NCBI GenBank assembly: GCA_964445375.1
Contig: CAYUKO010000020.1
Coordinates: 1-34,211, forward strand
Direction: 5' to 3'
Length of the DNA: 34,211 nucleotides
Origin: COE1 sp964445375
GTDB taxonomy: Bacteria > Bacillota > Clostridia > Lachnospirales > Lachnospiraceae
Position 1 is the stretch's first letter. Each line of letters starts with the position of its first letter. This document shows positions 8,038-15,284 of this stretch, piece by piece. The translations under genes were made by a program, and so were the position numbers. The notes below the pieces were generated by a model. That model saw only the letters and a list, made by a program, of their open reading frames with translations, ran no database searches and was not told where the DNA came from.

Positions 8038-10161
8038 ATGCAGAATTATGATGAGACATATTTCAGGGCAAAAGCGAACAGGAGAGCTGGAACTACATGG
8101 TTGATACTTTTATTGTTAGTTAATATTTACTATGGCATAAAAGTAATAACAAAAGGATATATGAATGAGACATGGCAAATTATAGTGGCATGTATTGGGT
8201 GGTCACAATATATTATTGCAGGTCTTTTGTTAAAGTTCAGAGGGATGGATTACAAGGGCTATAAGTATATTCTGGGCTATGGTTATCTGTTGCTTTATGC
8301 TTATATTGCATGGACTGCATTGGATGAAATATCCTATGTGTTTATTTTGCCGATGATTTCTATTATGATTTTGTATAAGGATGCAAAATTTATTAAGCAT
8401 ATGATGTGGGCAACGATGTTTGTACTTGTTACCAGCAATTTGTACAAGGGGCTTGCCAAGGGAATGCTGGACTTTGTAAAAAGTGAGGACTGTGCATTCC
8501 AGTTTGCCATTGTATTGTGTTGTTATTCCTGTACATTGATGGCAATTAAGCATTTGACAGAGTCTGATGGTGCCTTAACGTCTTCTATTTCAGGAAATCT
8601 TGAAAGAGTCGTTCAGACGGTTGAGAAGGTTAAAGTAGCAAGTAATGCAGTAGTGGATGGTGTAACGGTAGTGCGTGAGCTTGCAGACGAGAATAAAGAG
8701 GGCGCAAACAATGTTGTAAAGGATATGCGCGATCTTGCCAATAATAACGATGTATTAAATGAGAAGACCATGTCCTCTATGGAAATGACATCGGTTATTG
8801 GAACACAGTTAAAGAACGTAGCAGATCTTATGGGTCAGGTAGGAAATCTGATTGGGGCATCGGTAGAGCATGCAAGTATTAGTTCGAATGAACTGGAAGA
8901 AGTGGTAGATACTACGAATAAAATGGCTGATTTATCTACACAGGTAGGAAAGATTCTTGTTGATTTTAAAGAAGAATTTGCAAATGTAAAGAAAGAAACC
9001 AGTACTATTGAAGGAATTACCAATCAGACCAATCTTTTGGCACTCAATGCTTCTATTGAGGCAGCAAGAGCCGGTGAGGCAGGACGAGGCTTTGCAGTGG
9101 TTGCCAATGAAATTCGAGAACTCAGTAGCGGAACGCAGAGTTCATCCAGCCAGATTATGACAGCGCTTGGTCATCTGGAGGAAACTTCAGAGAAAATGTT
9201 AGAAGCAATTGAAGAGACAATCAGTCTGATTCAGTTGAATATGGAAAAGGTAGCCAATGTAAATCGAAGTGTGACCGATATTACCAACGATGCTACCAGT
9301 CTTGGCGAAAATATTAAAGTGGTTGATAGTGCGTTTAAGGAAGTTGAGAATTCGAATCAGACACTGGAAGAGAATATGAAGCAGGTATGCGAAGTCATGG
9401 AGATTATGACAGAGAGCATTAGTGAAGCTGAATCAACAACGAAAACCATGCTTAGTAAATATGAAGAAAGTGCCAAGAGTGCGATTGATATTGAAACGGT
9501 TGTAGGACATCTTATGGAAGAGCTTGGTGTTGGTGGTTTCATGGGTGTTCAGGATGTAAGAGCCGGCATGAAGATAGCAGTTTCTTTTGCAGATACAAGT
9601 GGAAGGAGCAAGAGTGAATACATAGGAGAGGTTGTAGACTGCGTAGATAAGCAGGTATATGTATCCGTGGATGATAAGAATCAGGAAATCTTGGATAAGA
9701 AAGACAAGCATATGAAGTGCCAGCTTCGTATTGTGGTTGATAACGTATTATATAAGTGGGAAGATGTAGAAATCAGTTTGGCAAAACAGAATGAAAAGGG
9801 AGATTTTAGACTTACTATTGAGAGCAATCCTCAGGTATTCAATAGAAGAAAATATCCGCGAATGCCTCTTTCTAATATGTGTACCATTAAGGTAAAAGAA
9901 ACAGATAAAACCTATCAGGGAAAAATGGTGAACATCAGTGCCAATGGATTTGCATTTGCAGTCAGAGATGAAGCATTTGCTGATATGAAGGACAATAATG
10001 TTGTTGTAAATATCAGTAATTTTGATGTTCTTGGCGGAGAACCTGTTCTAGGTTGTATCATACGTAGTTCCAATAATGAAGGCGAATATGTAGTTGGCTG
10101 TAGAATGCCTGCGGATAACAATGCAATTAAAGATTATGTAAGCAAAAATTACTGCGAATAG
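8038..10161 (+). CDS. Methyl-accepting chemotaxis protein with C-terminal PilZ domain
   Basis: A 707-aa fusion. Residues 1-175 hold about six hydrophobic segments with very short loops and no periplasmic-type sensor domain. Residues about 190-500 form the helical signalling domain, with the conserved CheA/CheW-contacting hairpin tip around residues 328-350 (NLLALNASIEAARAGEAGRG). Residues about 505-600 look like the YcgR-type N-terminal barrel, and a PilZ domain follows with its c-di-GMP motifs: RRKYPR (RxxxR, R604 and R608) and NISANG (NxSxxG, residues 632-637). This suggests a chemoreceptor whose output is tuned by intracellular c-di-GMP; PilZ-tailed receptors such as Azospirillum Tlp1 are known. 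RBS GAAAGGTGG lies just upstream. It follows jetD by 134 bp and probably has its own promoter. Confidence 0.9.
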   Translation: MQNYDETYFRAKANRRAGTTWLILLLLVNIYYGIKVITKGYMNETWQIIVACIGWSQYIIAGLLLKFRGMDYKGYKYILGYGYLLLYAYIAWTALDEISYVFILPMISIMILYKDAKFIKHMMWATMFVLVTSNLYKGLAKGMLDFVKSEDCAFQFAIVLCCYSCTLMAIKHLTESDGALTSSISGNLERVVQTVEKVKVASNAVVDGVTVVRELADENKEGANNVVKDMRDLANNNDVLNEKTMSSMEMTSVIGTQLKNVADLMGQVGNLIGASVEHASISSNELEEVVDTTNKMADLSTQVGKILVDFKEEFANVKKETSTIEGITNQTNLLALNASIEAARAGEAGRGFAVVANEIRELSSGTQSSSSQIMTALGHLEETSEKMLEAIEETISLIQLNMEKVANVNRSVTDITNDATSLGENIKVVDSAFKEVENSNQTLEENMKQVCEVMEIMTESISEAESTTKTMLSKYEESAKSAIDIETVVGHLMEELGVGGFMGVQDVRAGMKIAVSFADTSGRSKSEYIGEVVDCVDKQVYVSVDDKNQEILDKKDKHMKCQLRIVVDNVLYKWEDVEISLAKQNEKGDFRLTIESNPQVFNRRKYPRMPLSNMCTIKVKETDKTYQGKMVNISANGFAFAVRDEAFADMKDNNVVVNISNFDVLGGEPVLGCIIRSSNNEGEYVVGCRMPADNNAIKDYVSKNYCE

Positions 10162-10213
10162 TATAAAATTCCTCTGTTTACAAATACTAGAACCATAACA
10201 CTAGAATTTGTAA

Positions 10214-10236
10214 ATGGAGGTTTTTTATTCCTCCAT
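10214..10236 (+). promoter_or_regulatory. Hairpin just upstream of the spoVT ribosome binding site
   Basis: ATGGAGG (10214-10220) and CCTCCAT (10230-10236) form a perfect 7-bp stem with a 9-base T-rich loop. It ends immediately before AAAGGAG (10238-10244), the Shine-Dalgarno of spoVT. It could affect translation of spoVT or mark the end of the preceding transcript; it lacks a proper T-tract after the stem. Confidence 0.4.
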
Positions 10237-10249
10237 GAAAGGAGAACTT

Positions 10250-10798
10250 ATGAAAGCAACGGGTATAGTCAGACGTATTGATGATTTAGGTCGTGTTGTT
10301 ATTCCAAAGGAGATACGCAGAACATTAAGAATTCGTGAGAGTGATCCACTAGAAATATTTACAGACCATGAGGGTGCGATTATTCTGAAGAAATATTCAC
10401 CGATTGGAGAGATGGGAATCTTTGCAAAACAATATGCAGAGAGTCTTTCGCAGGTATCGGGACATATTGCATTGATTGCAGATCGAGATCAGATTATTGC
10501 GGCAGCAGGTACAAATAATAAACAATTTCTTGGTAAAAGCATCAGTAAAGAATTAGAAGAGAAGATGAATGCCAGAGAAATCGTAAGTGCCTCAAAAGGT
10601 GATAGAAAATGTATTCCGGTAACAAAAGATGAGTCAGAAGAGTTTCAGCATCAGGTCATTATCCCTATTATTACACAGGGAGACATTATTGGTGCGGTTG
10701 TGCTGTTGTCTTTAGAAGCCATGGATCCTATGGATGAGGTGGAAATGAAGCTTGCACAGTCAGCCGCTGATTTTCTTGGAAAGCAGATGGAGCAATAA
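10250..10798 (+). CDS. spoVT: Stage V sporulation protein T, AbrB-like regulator
   Basis: The 182-aa protein begins with the SpoVT/AbrB swapped-hairpin DNA-binding domain, MKATGIVRRIDDLGRVVIPK (residues 1-20) through about residue 50. A GAF-like C-terminal domain follows (about 60-180). In Bacillus and Clostridia SpoVT is a forespore transcription regulator that controls late sporulation genes, so the host is probably an endospore former. The start at 10250 is preferred over one at 10214 because it has AAAGGAG at 10238 and matches the family N-terminus exactly. The upstream in-frame ATG falls inside a hairpin. The gene stands alone and ends at a strong terminator. Confidence 0.95.
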   Translation: MKATGIVRRIDDLGRVVIPKEIRRTLRIRESDPLEIFTDHEGAIILKKYSPIGEMGIFAKQYAESLSQVSGHIALIADRDQIIAAAGTNNKQFLGKSISKELEEKMNAREIVSASKGDRKCIPVTKDESEEFQHQVIIPIITQGDIIGAVVLLSLEAMDPMDEVEMKLAQSAADFLGKQMEQ

Positions 10799-10803
10799 GC
10801 ATA

Positions 10804-10841
10804 AAACCCCGATATACCATGTTTCTGGTATATCGGGGTTT
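10804..10841. terminator. Bidirectional rho-independent terminator between spoVT and trhA
   Basis: A perfect 16-bp stem (AAACCCCGATATACCA, 10804-10819, and its complement at 10826-10841) with a 6-base loop. A and T at the two ends make it usable from both strands, serving spoVT and, in reverse, the convergent trhA gene. Confidence 0.95.
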
Positions 10842-10871
10842 CTAGATAAAAAATAGTGAAAAGTAAAAAAA

Positions 10872-11519
10872 TTATGCTACATAGAAATACATAAAAATAA
10901 AGTGACAAATGCTTCCGGCCATAACGAATAAATGAAAGATTTCGTGTGAACCGAAATTCTTATGGCGGGAATTGAAGATTGGAAGTTTCAAAGCATAAAT
11001 AATACCGCCAACCGTATAAATGATACCACCTGCAAGCAGCCATCCAAAGGCGGCATGAGGAAGAGTATGCCATAAGGGTCCAAATACCAGAACACAAGTC
11101 CATCCCATGGCAATATAGATAGTAGAGGAGAACCATTTCGGACAGGTAATCCAGAATGCTTTGACAGCCATGCCCACAATGGCGATGCCCCATACAAGAG
11201 CTAAAAGTGTATAGCCCATTTTCCCACCAAGAACAATCAGGCATACTGGTGTATAAGAACCAGCGATTAAGATAAAGATCATCATGTGATCGATTTTACG
11301 AAAAATCTTTAGTACCTTATCTGAAACAGCGACACTATGGTAAGCGGTACTTGCACCATAGAGTAAAATCATGCTTGCCATAAAGATAATCATTGCGATT
11401 GTGGCTGTGGGCGAATTGCCTGCGGCCTTTATGATAAGTGGTGAAGCAGCAATGACTGCTAAAAGCCATGCGATAAAATGTGTAATGGCACTACCGGGTT
11501 CTCTAATTGTTACCTGCAT
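10872..11519 (-). CDS. trhA: Hemolysin III family membrane protein (PAQR superfamily)
   Basis: A 215-aa polytopic protein with about seven hydrophobic segments, matching the hemolysin III/TrhA family. Family hallmarks are HFIAWLLAVIA near the N-terminus, LLYGASTAYHS (about residues 53-63), RKIDHMMIFILIAGSYTPV (about 75-93), and the C-terminal HEIFHLFVMAGSICHF with conserved histidines likely to bind metal in the membrane. The family name is historical; a role in membrane-lipid homeostasis is favoured in bacteria. AAGGAGG (plus-strand 11530-11536) lies upstream of the start. It is convergent with spoVT and shares its terminator. A palindrome overlies its probable promoter. Confidence 0.9.
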   Translation of the reverse strand: MQVTIREPGSAITHFIAWLLAVIAASPLIIKAAGNSPTATIAMIIFMASMILLYGASTAYHSVAVSDKVLKIFRKIDHMMIFILIAGSYTPVCLIVLGGKMGYTLLALVWGIAIVGMAVKAFWITCPKWFSSTIYIAMGWTCVLVFGPLWHTLPHAAFGWLLAGGIIYTVGGIIYALKLPIFNSRHKNFGSHEIFHLFVMAGSICHFIFMYFYVA

Positions 11520-11550
11520 GAAAAACAGCCTCCTTTAGACAAAATTCGAC

Positions 11551-11606
11551 ACGTAGTTTTAAAAACTATGTTTGATATAAATAAATACTACGACATATTA
11601 TTCCAA
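11551..11606 (-). promoter_or_regulatory. Candidate promoter and palindromic operator of trhA
   Basis: On the minus strand, TTGGAA (complement of 11601-11606) and TATTTA (complement of 11578-11583) are 17 bp apart. Just downstream lies a 21-bp near-perfect palindrome, ACGTAGTTTT-A-AAAACTATGT (11551-11571, one mismatched pair), centred close to the expected transcription start. It looks like a repressor site. Confidence 0.4.
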
Positions 11607-11702
11607 GAGTCAAGAAGAAATAGCCAATTAAATTATGAAATAAAAATAAAGAATGTCTGCATAAAAAAGATGATGCCGCTACATTATCGCAATTCCTATC
11701 AC

Positions 11703-11731
11703 ATAAAAAAACATGCCCTAAAGCATGCTTT
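11703..11731 (-). terminator. Rho-independent terminator of the 88-aa gene
   Basis: Read on the minus strand, AGCATGC and GCATGTT form a 7-bp stem (one G-T pair) with a 6-base loop, followed by a run of T. It begins right after the stop codon at 11733. Confidence 0.75.
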
Positions 11732-11732
11732 T

Positions 11733-11999
11733 CTAATCTTCTTCAATAACCTGAATCTCCAGGTAATCAAAATCGATGGTTTCTATAAAATTATCAGCAG
11801 TAAATCTTGCCTTGTCATGACGCTTGAATTCTGCAACAGTAGAATCCAGCCAAATAGGTTTTCCAAGATCGAAAGCATAGCAAATCTCTTCCAGGGCATG
11901 AAATACCTTATGTGTTCTTGTATCATCGGAATCATCACAGATGACGGTGTCCTGTAACATGTGATTATCTTTAAACGTTCTGGCCCATAAGCGGAACAT
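11733..11999 (-). CDS. Small conserved-looking protein of unknown function
   Basis: An 88-aa acidic soluble protein, beginning MFRLWARTFKDNHMLQDTVI and ending in IQVIEED. It has no signal peptide, no membrane segment and no domain I can name. A charged middle (DDSDDTRTHK) is followed by an alpha-helical HALEEICYAFDLGKPIWL stretch and a beta-like C-terminus. The start at 11999 is chosen because AAGGAGG (complement of 12007-12013) lies 7 bases upstream; the longer upstream extension begins before this site and is not needed. With its own ribosome site and terminator it is very likely a real gene. I recall similar proteins in Lachnospiraceae but cannot verify that. Confidence 0.75.
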   Translation of the reverse strand: MFRLWARTFKDNHMLQDTVICDDSDDTRTHKVFHALEEICYAFDLGKPIWLDSTVAEFKRHDKARFTADNFIETIDFDYLEIQVIEED

Positions 12000-12227
12000 A
12001 ATAATACCTCCTTGCAAATATGTTTTTAAGTATAGCATAAAAAAGATAAGTTTAACATATACTTATTTTGGAACATTCCTATTTAATAAAGAAGGAAAAC
12101 TGAAAAAAACATAAATTACGTTTGCTTTATGCACAGAATATACGAAGTGTGGTAAAATAAAAATAACAATAGGTGTATAAGGCTTTTAAAGTCTATACTT
12201 AAGAAAATGAAATAAAAGAGGTAAGAA

Positions 12228-12893
12228 ATGGAATATACGATTAATAGAGATTCGGAGGTAGACAGCTGGAAAGAAGTCATGCTTGTTTATAATTCGGCTT
12301 TGAAGGAAATTGGAACAAAGATTGAAATATTAAATGATGAGTTTCAACACGTACATAGATATAATCCGATTGAGCATGTGAAATCTCGAATGAAGACGGC
12401 GGAAAGTATTGTTAAGAAATTGAAAAGAGATGGCTACGAATCGACCATCGAAAATATGGTGAAATACGTAAATGATATTGCAGGTATCCGTATTATCTGT
12501 TCTTTTACAACAGATATTTATCGTATAGCAGAAATGATTGCGAACCAGAGTGACATTAAGGTTCTGTCTATTAAGGATTATATTAAGAATCCAAAGGCAA
12601 GTGGATATAAAAGTTATCATATGATAGTATCTATTCCGATTTTTCTTTCGGATAGAATTATTGATGCTAAGGTTGAGATTCAGATTAGAACAGTAGCAAT
12701 GGATTTCTGGGCAAGTTTAGAGCATAAGATTCATTATAAGTTCGAGGGAAATGCACCGGAGCATATTACCGAAGAACTGTTTGCCTGTGCACAGATGGTA
12801 GCAGCGCTTGATGCGAAGATGCTGTCATTGAATGAAGAAATTCAGGAAATAGAGCGGGAACGTGAAAAAGAAAGCGAAAAAAACTCCCCATAA
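12228..12893 (+). CDS. relQ: Small alarmone synthetase, GTP pyrophosphokinase RelQ type
   Basis: A 221-aa single-domain RelA/SpoT synthetase that makes (p)ppGpp from GTP or GDP and ATP. The synthetase motifs are visible in order: YNPIEHVKSRMKTAESIVKK (about residues 43-62), VNDIAGIRIICSF (85-97, metal-binding Asp), NPKASGYKSYHMIV (123-136), and EIQIRTVAMDFWASLEHKI (about 152-170) with the catalytic Glu in the RTxxMDFWASLEH box. There is no hydrolase, TGS or ACT domain. Length and motif spacing match RelQ (YjbM/SasB) rather than RelP. The C-terminal tail is strongly charged. Start 12228 has AGAGG upstream. It stands alone between a divergent unknown gene and tandem hairpins. Confidence 0.9.
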   Translation: MEYTINRDSEVDSWKEVMLVYNSALKEIGTKIEILNDEFQHVHRYNPIEHVKSRMKTAESIVKKLKRDGYESTIENMVKYVNDIAGIRIICSFTTDIYRIAEMIANQSDIKVLSIKDYIKNPKASGYKSYHMIVSIPIFLSDRIIDAKVEIQIRTVAMDFWASLEHKIHYKFEGNAPEHITEELFACAQMVAALDAKMLSLNEEIQEIEREREKESEKNSP

Positions 12894-12928
12894 ATGAGGA
12901 GTGCCCCGATACCTTGCGGTATCGAGGC
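12883..12928 (+). terminator. Tandem hairpins at the 3' end of relQ
   Basis: Two adjacent stems: ACTCC...GGAGT (12883-12902) overlapping the stop codon, and CGATACC-TTGC-GGTATCG (12907-12924), extended by outer GCC/GGC pairs. The T-tract after them is poor, so termination may be weak or the structure may protect the 3' end. Confidence 0.55.
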
Positions 12929-13026
12929 TATTATGAAAAAATTTATCTATGTGTAATGAAAAACATTACGTTGTTCCCTTTGCTATGAGTAAATATTACC
13001 ATTGGAATATGAACAAAATGTGAACA

Positions 13027-13138
13027 AATTGTGATATTATTGTTAATGTCACAATTTTTATTAAAAAATAACAGTAGCATATGTGCACAATGCACAAACA
13101 TTTCTCTAGTTGTCAGTAAAACCGATTAATGGTACAAT
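13027..13138 (+). promoter_or_regulatory. Sigma-A promoter with upstream dyad for the coiled-coil gene
   Basis: TTGTCA (13110-13115) and TACAAT (13133-13138) are exactly 17 bp apart, 38 bases before the start codon. About 55 bp further upstream, AATTGTGA (13027-13034) and TCACAATT (13049-13056) form a perfect 8-bp inverted repeat with a 14-base centre, a possible activator or repressor site. The rest of the 280-bp intergenic stretch is AT-rich. Confidence 0.65.
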
Positions 13139-13175
13139 ATTTTTATGAGAGGTTATACACAAAGGAGTACAAAGT

Positions 13176-13787
13176 ATGGATAACTTTATGGACAAATTGG
13201 CGCAGAAGTTCAGTGCGCAGGAAGTAATTAAGGCAAATTCCCAGGCAGAGGCAGCAGAGATGAAAAAGCTACAGCTCCAGGTTGCAGAATATGAGAAAAT
13301 ATTGCAGGAAATGAGAAAGCTCAATTATAAGAATTCTGAGATATCTGAGAGAATTGATGGGCTGTTTGGAGAGAATGCCAATAAGATTCAGGGACTGCAG
13401 GAGGAAGAGACAAAGCTTCTTGCAACCTTAAGAAATCTTACGGATGAACAGACAAGAATACGTGAAGAGGAGCTTGCCAGAAAGGAAGCGGAGCGTGTAG
13501 AGGAGAATCAGAAGCTGGAAGAACACAGGCAGCAGATTGCTTCCTTAGAAGAACGTTTTAAGCAGTCAGAGGAGTTTGTGCATAAAGAGAATGTAAAGGT
13601 GTATCGAAACGTTCAGGCAGTGGTAGTGGAAGAGTTAAAGAGACAAACAGAGAGCCTGGTTTTAGAGAATCAAAAGCTTCATTCAAGAATGAATACCGTT
13701 GTGATACTCAGCATTTTTGCGATGGTTTTCTCAGCAGCTGGTATTGTATTACAGATATTGTTTGGTTTAAATATTCTGCCATTTTAG
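13176..13787 (+). CDS. Coiled-coil protein with C-terminal membrane anchor
   Basis: A 203-aa protein not assigned to a known family. Residues about 20-170 are almost continuous charged heptads rich in Glu, Lys and Gln, predicting a long coiled coil. Residues about 175-198 (VVILSIFAMVFSAAGIVLQILF) form a single hydrophobic segment near the C-terminus, so it is likely tail-anchored with the coil in the cytoplasm. RBS AAAGGAG is near 13160 and a good promoter lies upstream. It is followed after 18 bases by a flavin reductase-like gene on the same strand, so the two are probably co-transcribed. The family size and composition suggest a structural or scaffolding role; that is only inference. Confidence 0.8.
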   Translation: MDNFMDKLAQKFSAQEVIKANSQAEAAEMKKLQLQVAEYEKILQEMRKLNYKNSEISERIDGLFGENANKIQGLQEEETKLLATLRNLTDEQTRIREEELARKEAERVEENQKLEEHRQQIASLEERFKQSEEFVHKENVKVYRNVQAVVVEELKRQTESLVLENQKLHSRMNTVVILSIFAMVFSAAGIVLQILFGLNILPF

Positions 13788-13805
13788 AATATGGAGAGAT
13801 AAGAC

Positions 13806-14423
13806 ATGGCAAAAATATCATTTAAACCAGGAAATATGTTATATCCCCTGCCAGTTGTTATGGTCAGTGTGGCAGATAGCGAGGGGAATTCGGATATTAT
13901 AACAGTGGCGTGGGCCGGGACTATTTGTACGAATCCACCAATGGTGAGTATTTCAGTCAGACCGGAACGGTTTTCACACCATATGATTATGGAAACAGGA
14001 GAGTTTGTTATCAACTTGACAACAAAGGAGCTTGTATATGCAACGGATTACTGTGGAGTAAAGAGTGGCAGGGATGTTGATAAATGGAAGGAAATGAATC
14101 TTACTCCGGTTATGGGAAATGTGGTAAAGGTTCCTTGCATTGCGGAAAGTCCTGTAAATATTGAATGTAAGGTAGTCAAAGTTGAGAAGCTTGGTTCCCA
14201 TGATATGTTTACAGCTGAAGTAGTCGCAGTTCAGGTAGATGATGCTTATATGGATGAGAATAAGAGCTTTCATCTGTCCAATGCAAATCCGATTGTATAT
14301 TCCCATGGAGAGTATTACTTGCTTGGCGAAAAGCTTGGTAGATTTGGTTATAGTATTCAGAAGAAAACAAAGCCTAAAAAGAACAAGATAACGCATAAAA
14401 AGGCAAGGAAATTGTCCAAATAA
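13806..14423 (+). CDS. Flavin reductase-like domain protein (FMN-binding split barrel)
   Basis: A 205-aa protein of the flavin reductase-like, DIM6/NTAB type. Visible family features are the N-terminal PLPVVMVSVADSEGNSDIIT, then the TVAWAGTICTNPPMVSISVR strand pair (about residues 37-56) that lines the FMN site, and HHMIMETGEFVINLTTKELV (about 59-78). The C-terminal tail of about 20 residues is very lysine rich and extends past the usual fold. Such proteins bind FMN and reduce it or pass electrons to partner enzymes; the partner is not evident here. GGAGAG lies 7-8 bases upstream. It is probably the second gene of an operon with the coiled-coil protein. Confidence 0.9.
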   Translation: MAKISFKPGNMLYPLPVVMVSVADSEGNSDIITVAWAGTICTNPPMVSISVRPERFSHHMIMETGEFVINLTTKELVYATDYCGVKSGRDVDKWKEMNLTPVMGNVVKVPCIAESPVNIECKVVKVEKLGSHDMFTAEVVAVQVDDAYMDENKSFHLSNANPIVYSHGEYYLLGEKLGRFGYSIQKKTKPKKNKITHKKARKLSK

Positions 14424-14434
14424 GGAAAAAATAC

Positions 14435-14463
14435 TTGACGAAGTTAAAAAAAATCAGTATGAT
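14435..14463 (+). promoter_or_regulatory. Sigma-A promoter inside the intergenic region
   Basis: TTGACG (14435-14440), a 17-bp A-rich spacer, and TATGAT (14458-14463). It starts only 12 bases after the flavin reductase stop codon. Confidence 0.6.
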
Positions 14464-14469
14464 AAAGAA

Positions 14470-14557
14470 GTTAAGAGAAATCAGATAGAAAATTTGATAA
14501 AGAAAATTATGCCACGAAGATGTAGCATCAAGCCTTAGTCGCTTGATGCTTTTTTTT
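14470..14557 (+). ncRNA. Candidate ~90-nt small RNA or terminated leader
   Basis: A promoter at 14435-14463 is followed about 60 bases later by a strong rho-independent terminator, with no ORF of normal size between. The predicted transcript has an A/G-rich unpaired 5' part and ends in a GC-containing hairpin with T-tract. A 9-codon ORF (14509-14538) lies in it but lacks a ribosome binding site. It may be an independent small RNA, or an attenuated leader for the XRE-cupin gene about 90 bases downstream. Confidence 0.4.
14524..14557 (+). terminator. Rho-independent terminator
   Basis: AGCATCAAGC (14524-14533) and GCTTGATGCT (14541-14550) form a perfect 10-bp stem with a 7-base loop, followed by eight T. 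It can end both the flavin reductase operon and the candidate small RNA. Confidence 0.93.
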
Positions 14558-14650
14558 CGCCAAAAATCGATTTGGAACATATTGTTTGCATGATGTTGCT
14601 CAGAAAAGATGAGTTGTTTCATGATGAATCACAGAAAGGAAGAGGCGGAT

Positions 14651-15217
14651 ATGAATCAGTTAGATAAGAATATAGCAGTAAATCTAAAAAGAATCAGAAA
14701 ATCAAGAAATATGAGTCTTGATATGCTGGCGGAGAAGACAGGTGTTAGTAAAAGTATGCTTGGACAAATTGAACGCGGAGAGTCTAACCCTACAGTCGCT
14801 ACGATTGCCAAAATTGTAGAAGGCATACGTGTGCCCTTTGAAGAGTTAATATATCCCAAAACGGATTCGGTTGTGATTATTGACAACGAAAAGCTTCCTG
14901 TTTACAAGGAAGAGGAGGGCGCTTATCAGGTAAGAGCTATTTTTCCATACGACAGACATCGCAATTTTGAAGTATACGAGACAAAGATTGAGCCGGGAGA
15001 AAGTTGTGAAAGCTTTTTGACAGAGGGAAGTGTTTGCGAATATATTATGGTATTGCAGGGAACACTTACACTGGAAACAACAGAAAGCATTTATGATGTT
15101 TCGGTAAATCATGCCATTAAAATAGAAGCAGAGCAGGGACACCGATATCATAATAGAGGAACGGAAGAACTGTTATTAAATATTTTCATAGCATTTGATG
15201 CGGTTAGTGTCAAATAG
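14651..15217 (+). CDS. XRE-family regulator with C-terminal cupin domain
   Basis: A 188-aa transcription factor. The N-terminal Cro/C1 helix-turn-helix spans about residues 8-63 (NLKRIRKSRNMSLDMLAEKT, then GVSKSMLGQIERGESNPTVA). The C-terminal half (about 105-185) is a small cupin barrel likely to bind a ligand. Proteins with this layout regulate small metabolic or transport operons, often next to their target; none is obvious on the same strand here. The start at 14651 follows an AGAAAGGAAGAGG purine tract and begins with the family-like MNQLDKNIAVNLK; an upstream ATG at 14609 would add 14 unlikely residues. The upstream leader contains the terminator at 14524-14557. Confidence 0.9.
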   Translation: MNQLDKNIAVNLKRIRKSRNMSLDMLAEKTGVSKSMLGQIERGESNPTVATIAKIVEGIRVPFEELIYPKTDSVVIIDNEKLPVYKEEEGAYQVRAIFPYDRHRNFEVYETKIEPGESCESFLTEGSVCEYIMVLQGTLTLETTESIYDVSVNHAIKIEAEQGHRYHNRGTEELLLNIFIAFDAVSVK

Positions 15218-15236
15218 AAGAGGAATAAGGGATAGA

Positions 15237-15284
15237 AAAACCGTAATTCGTGTTCGTAATATAACATAGAATTACGGTTTTTTT
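15237..15284. terminator. Bidirectional terminator between XRE-cupin and dinB
   Basis: AAAACCGTAATTC (15237-15249) pairs with GAATTACGGTTTT (15269-15281), with T-runs on the plus side and on the complement. The dinB stop codon lies within the right arm. Confidence 0.85.

Noticed and set aside
7910..8104. ORF of 64 codons overlapping the start of the PilZ chemoreceptor gene
   Set aside because: It lies over the promoter and ribosome site of the larger gene and has no ribosome site of its own.
11478..11957. 159-codon plus-strand ORF
   Set aside because: It runs antisense through the 88-aa gene and its terminator, lacks a ribosome site, and the translation shows no domain.
14509..14538. Nine-codon leader peptide in the candidate small RNA
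   Set aside because: No ribosome binding site and no run of a regulatory amino acid; most likely chance.
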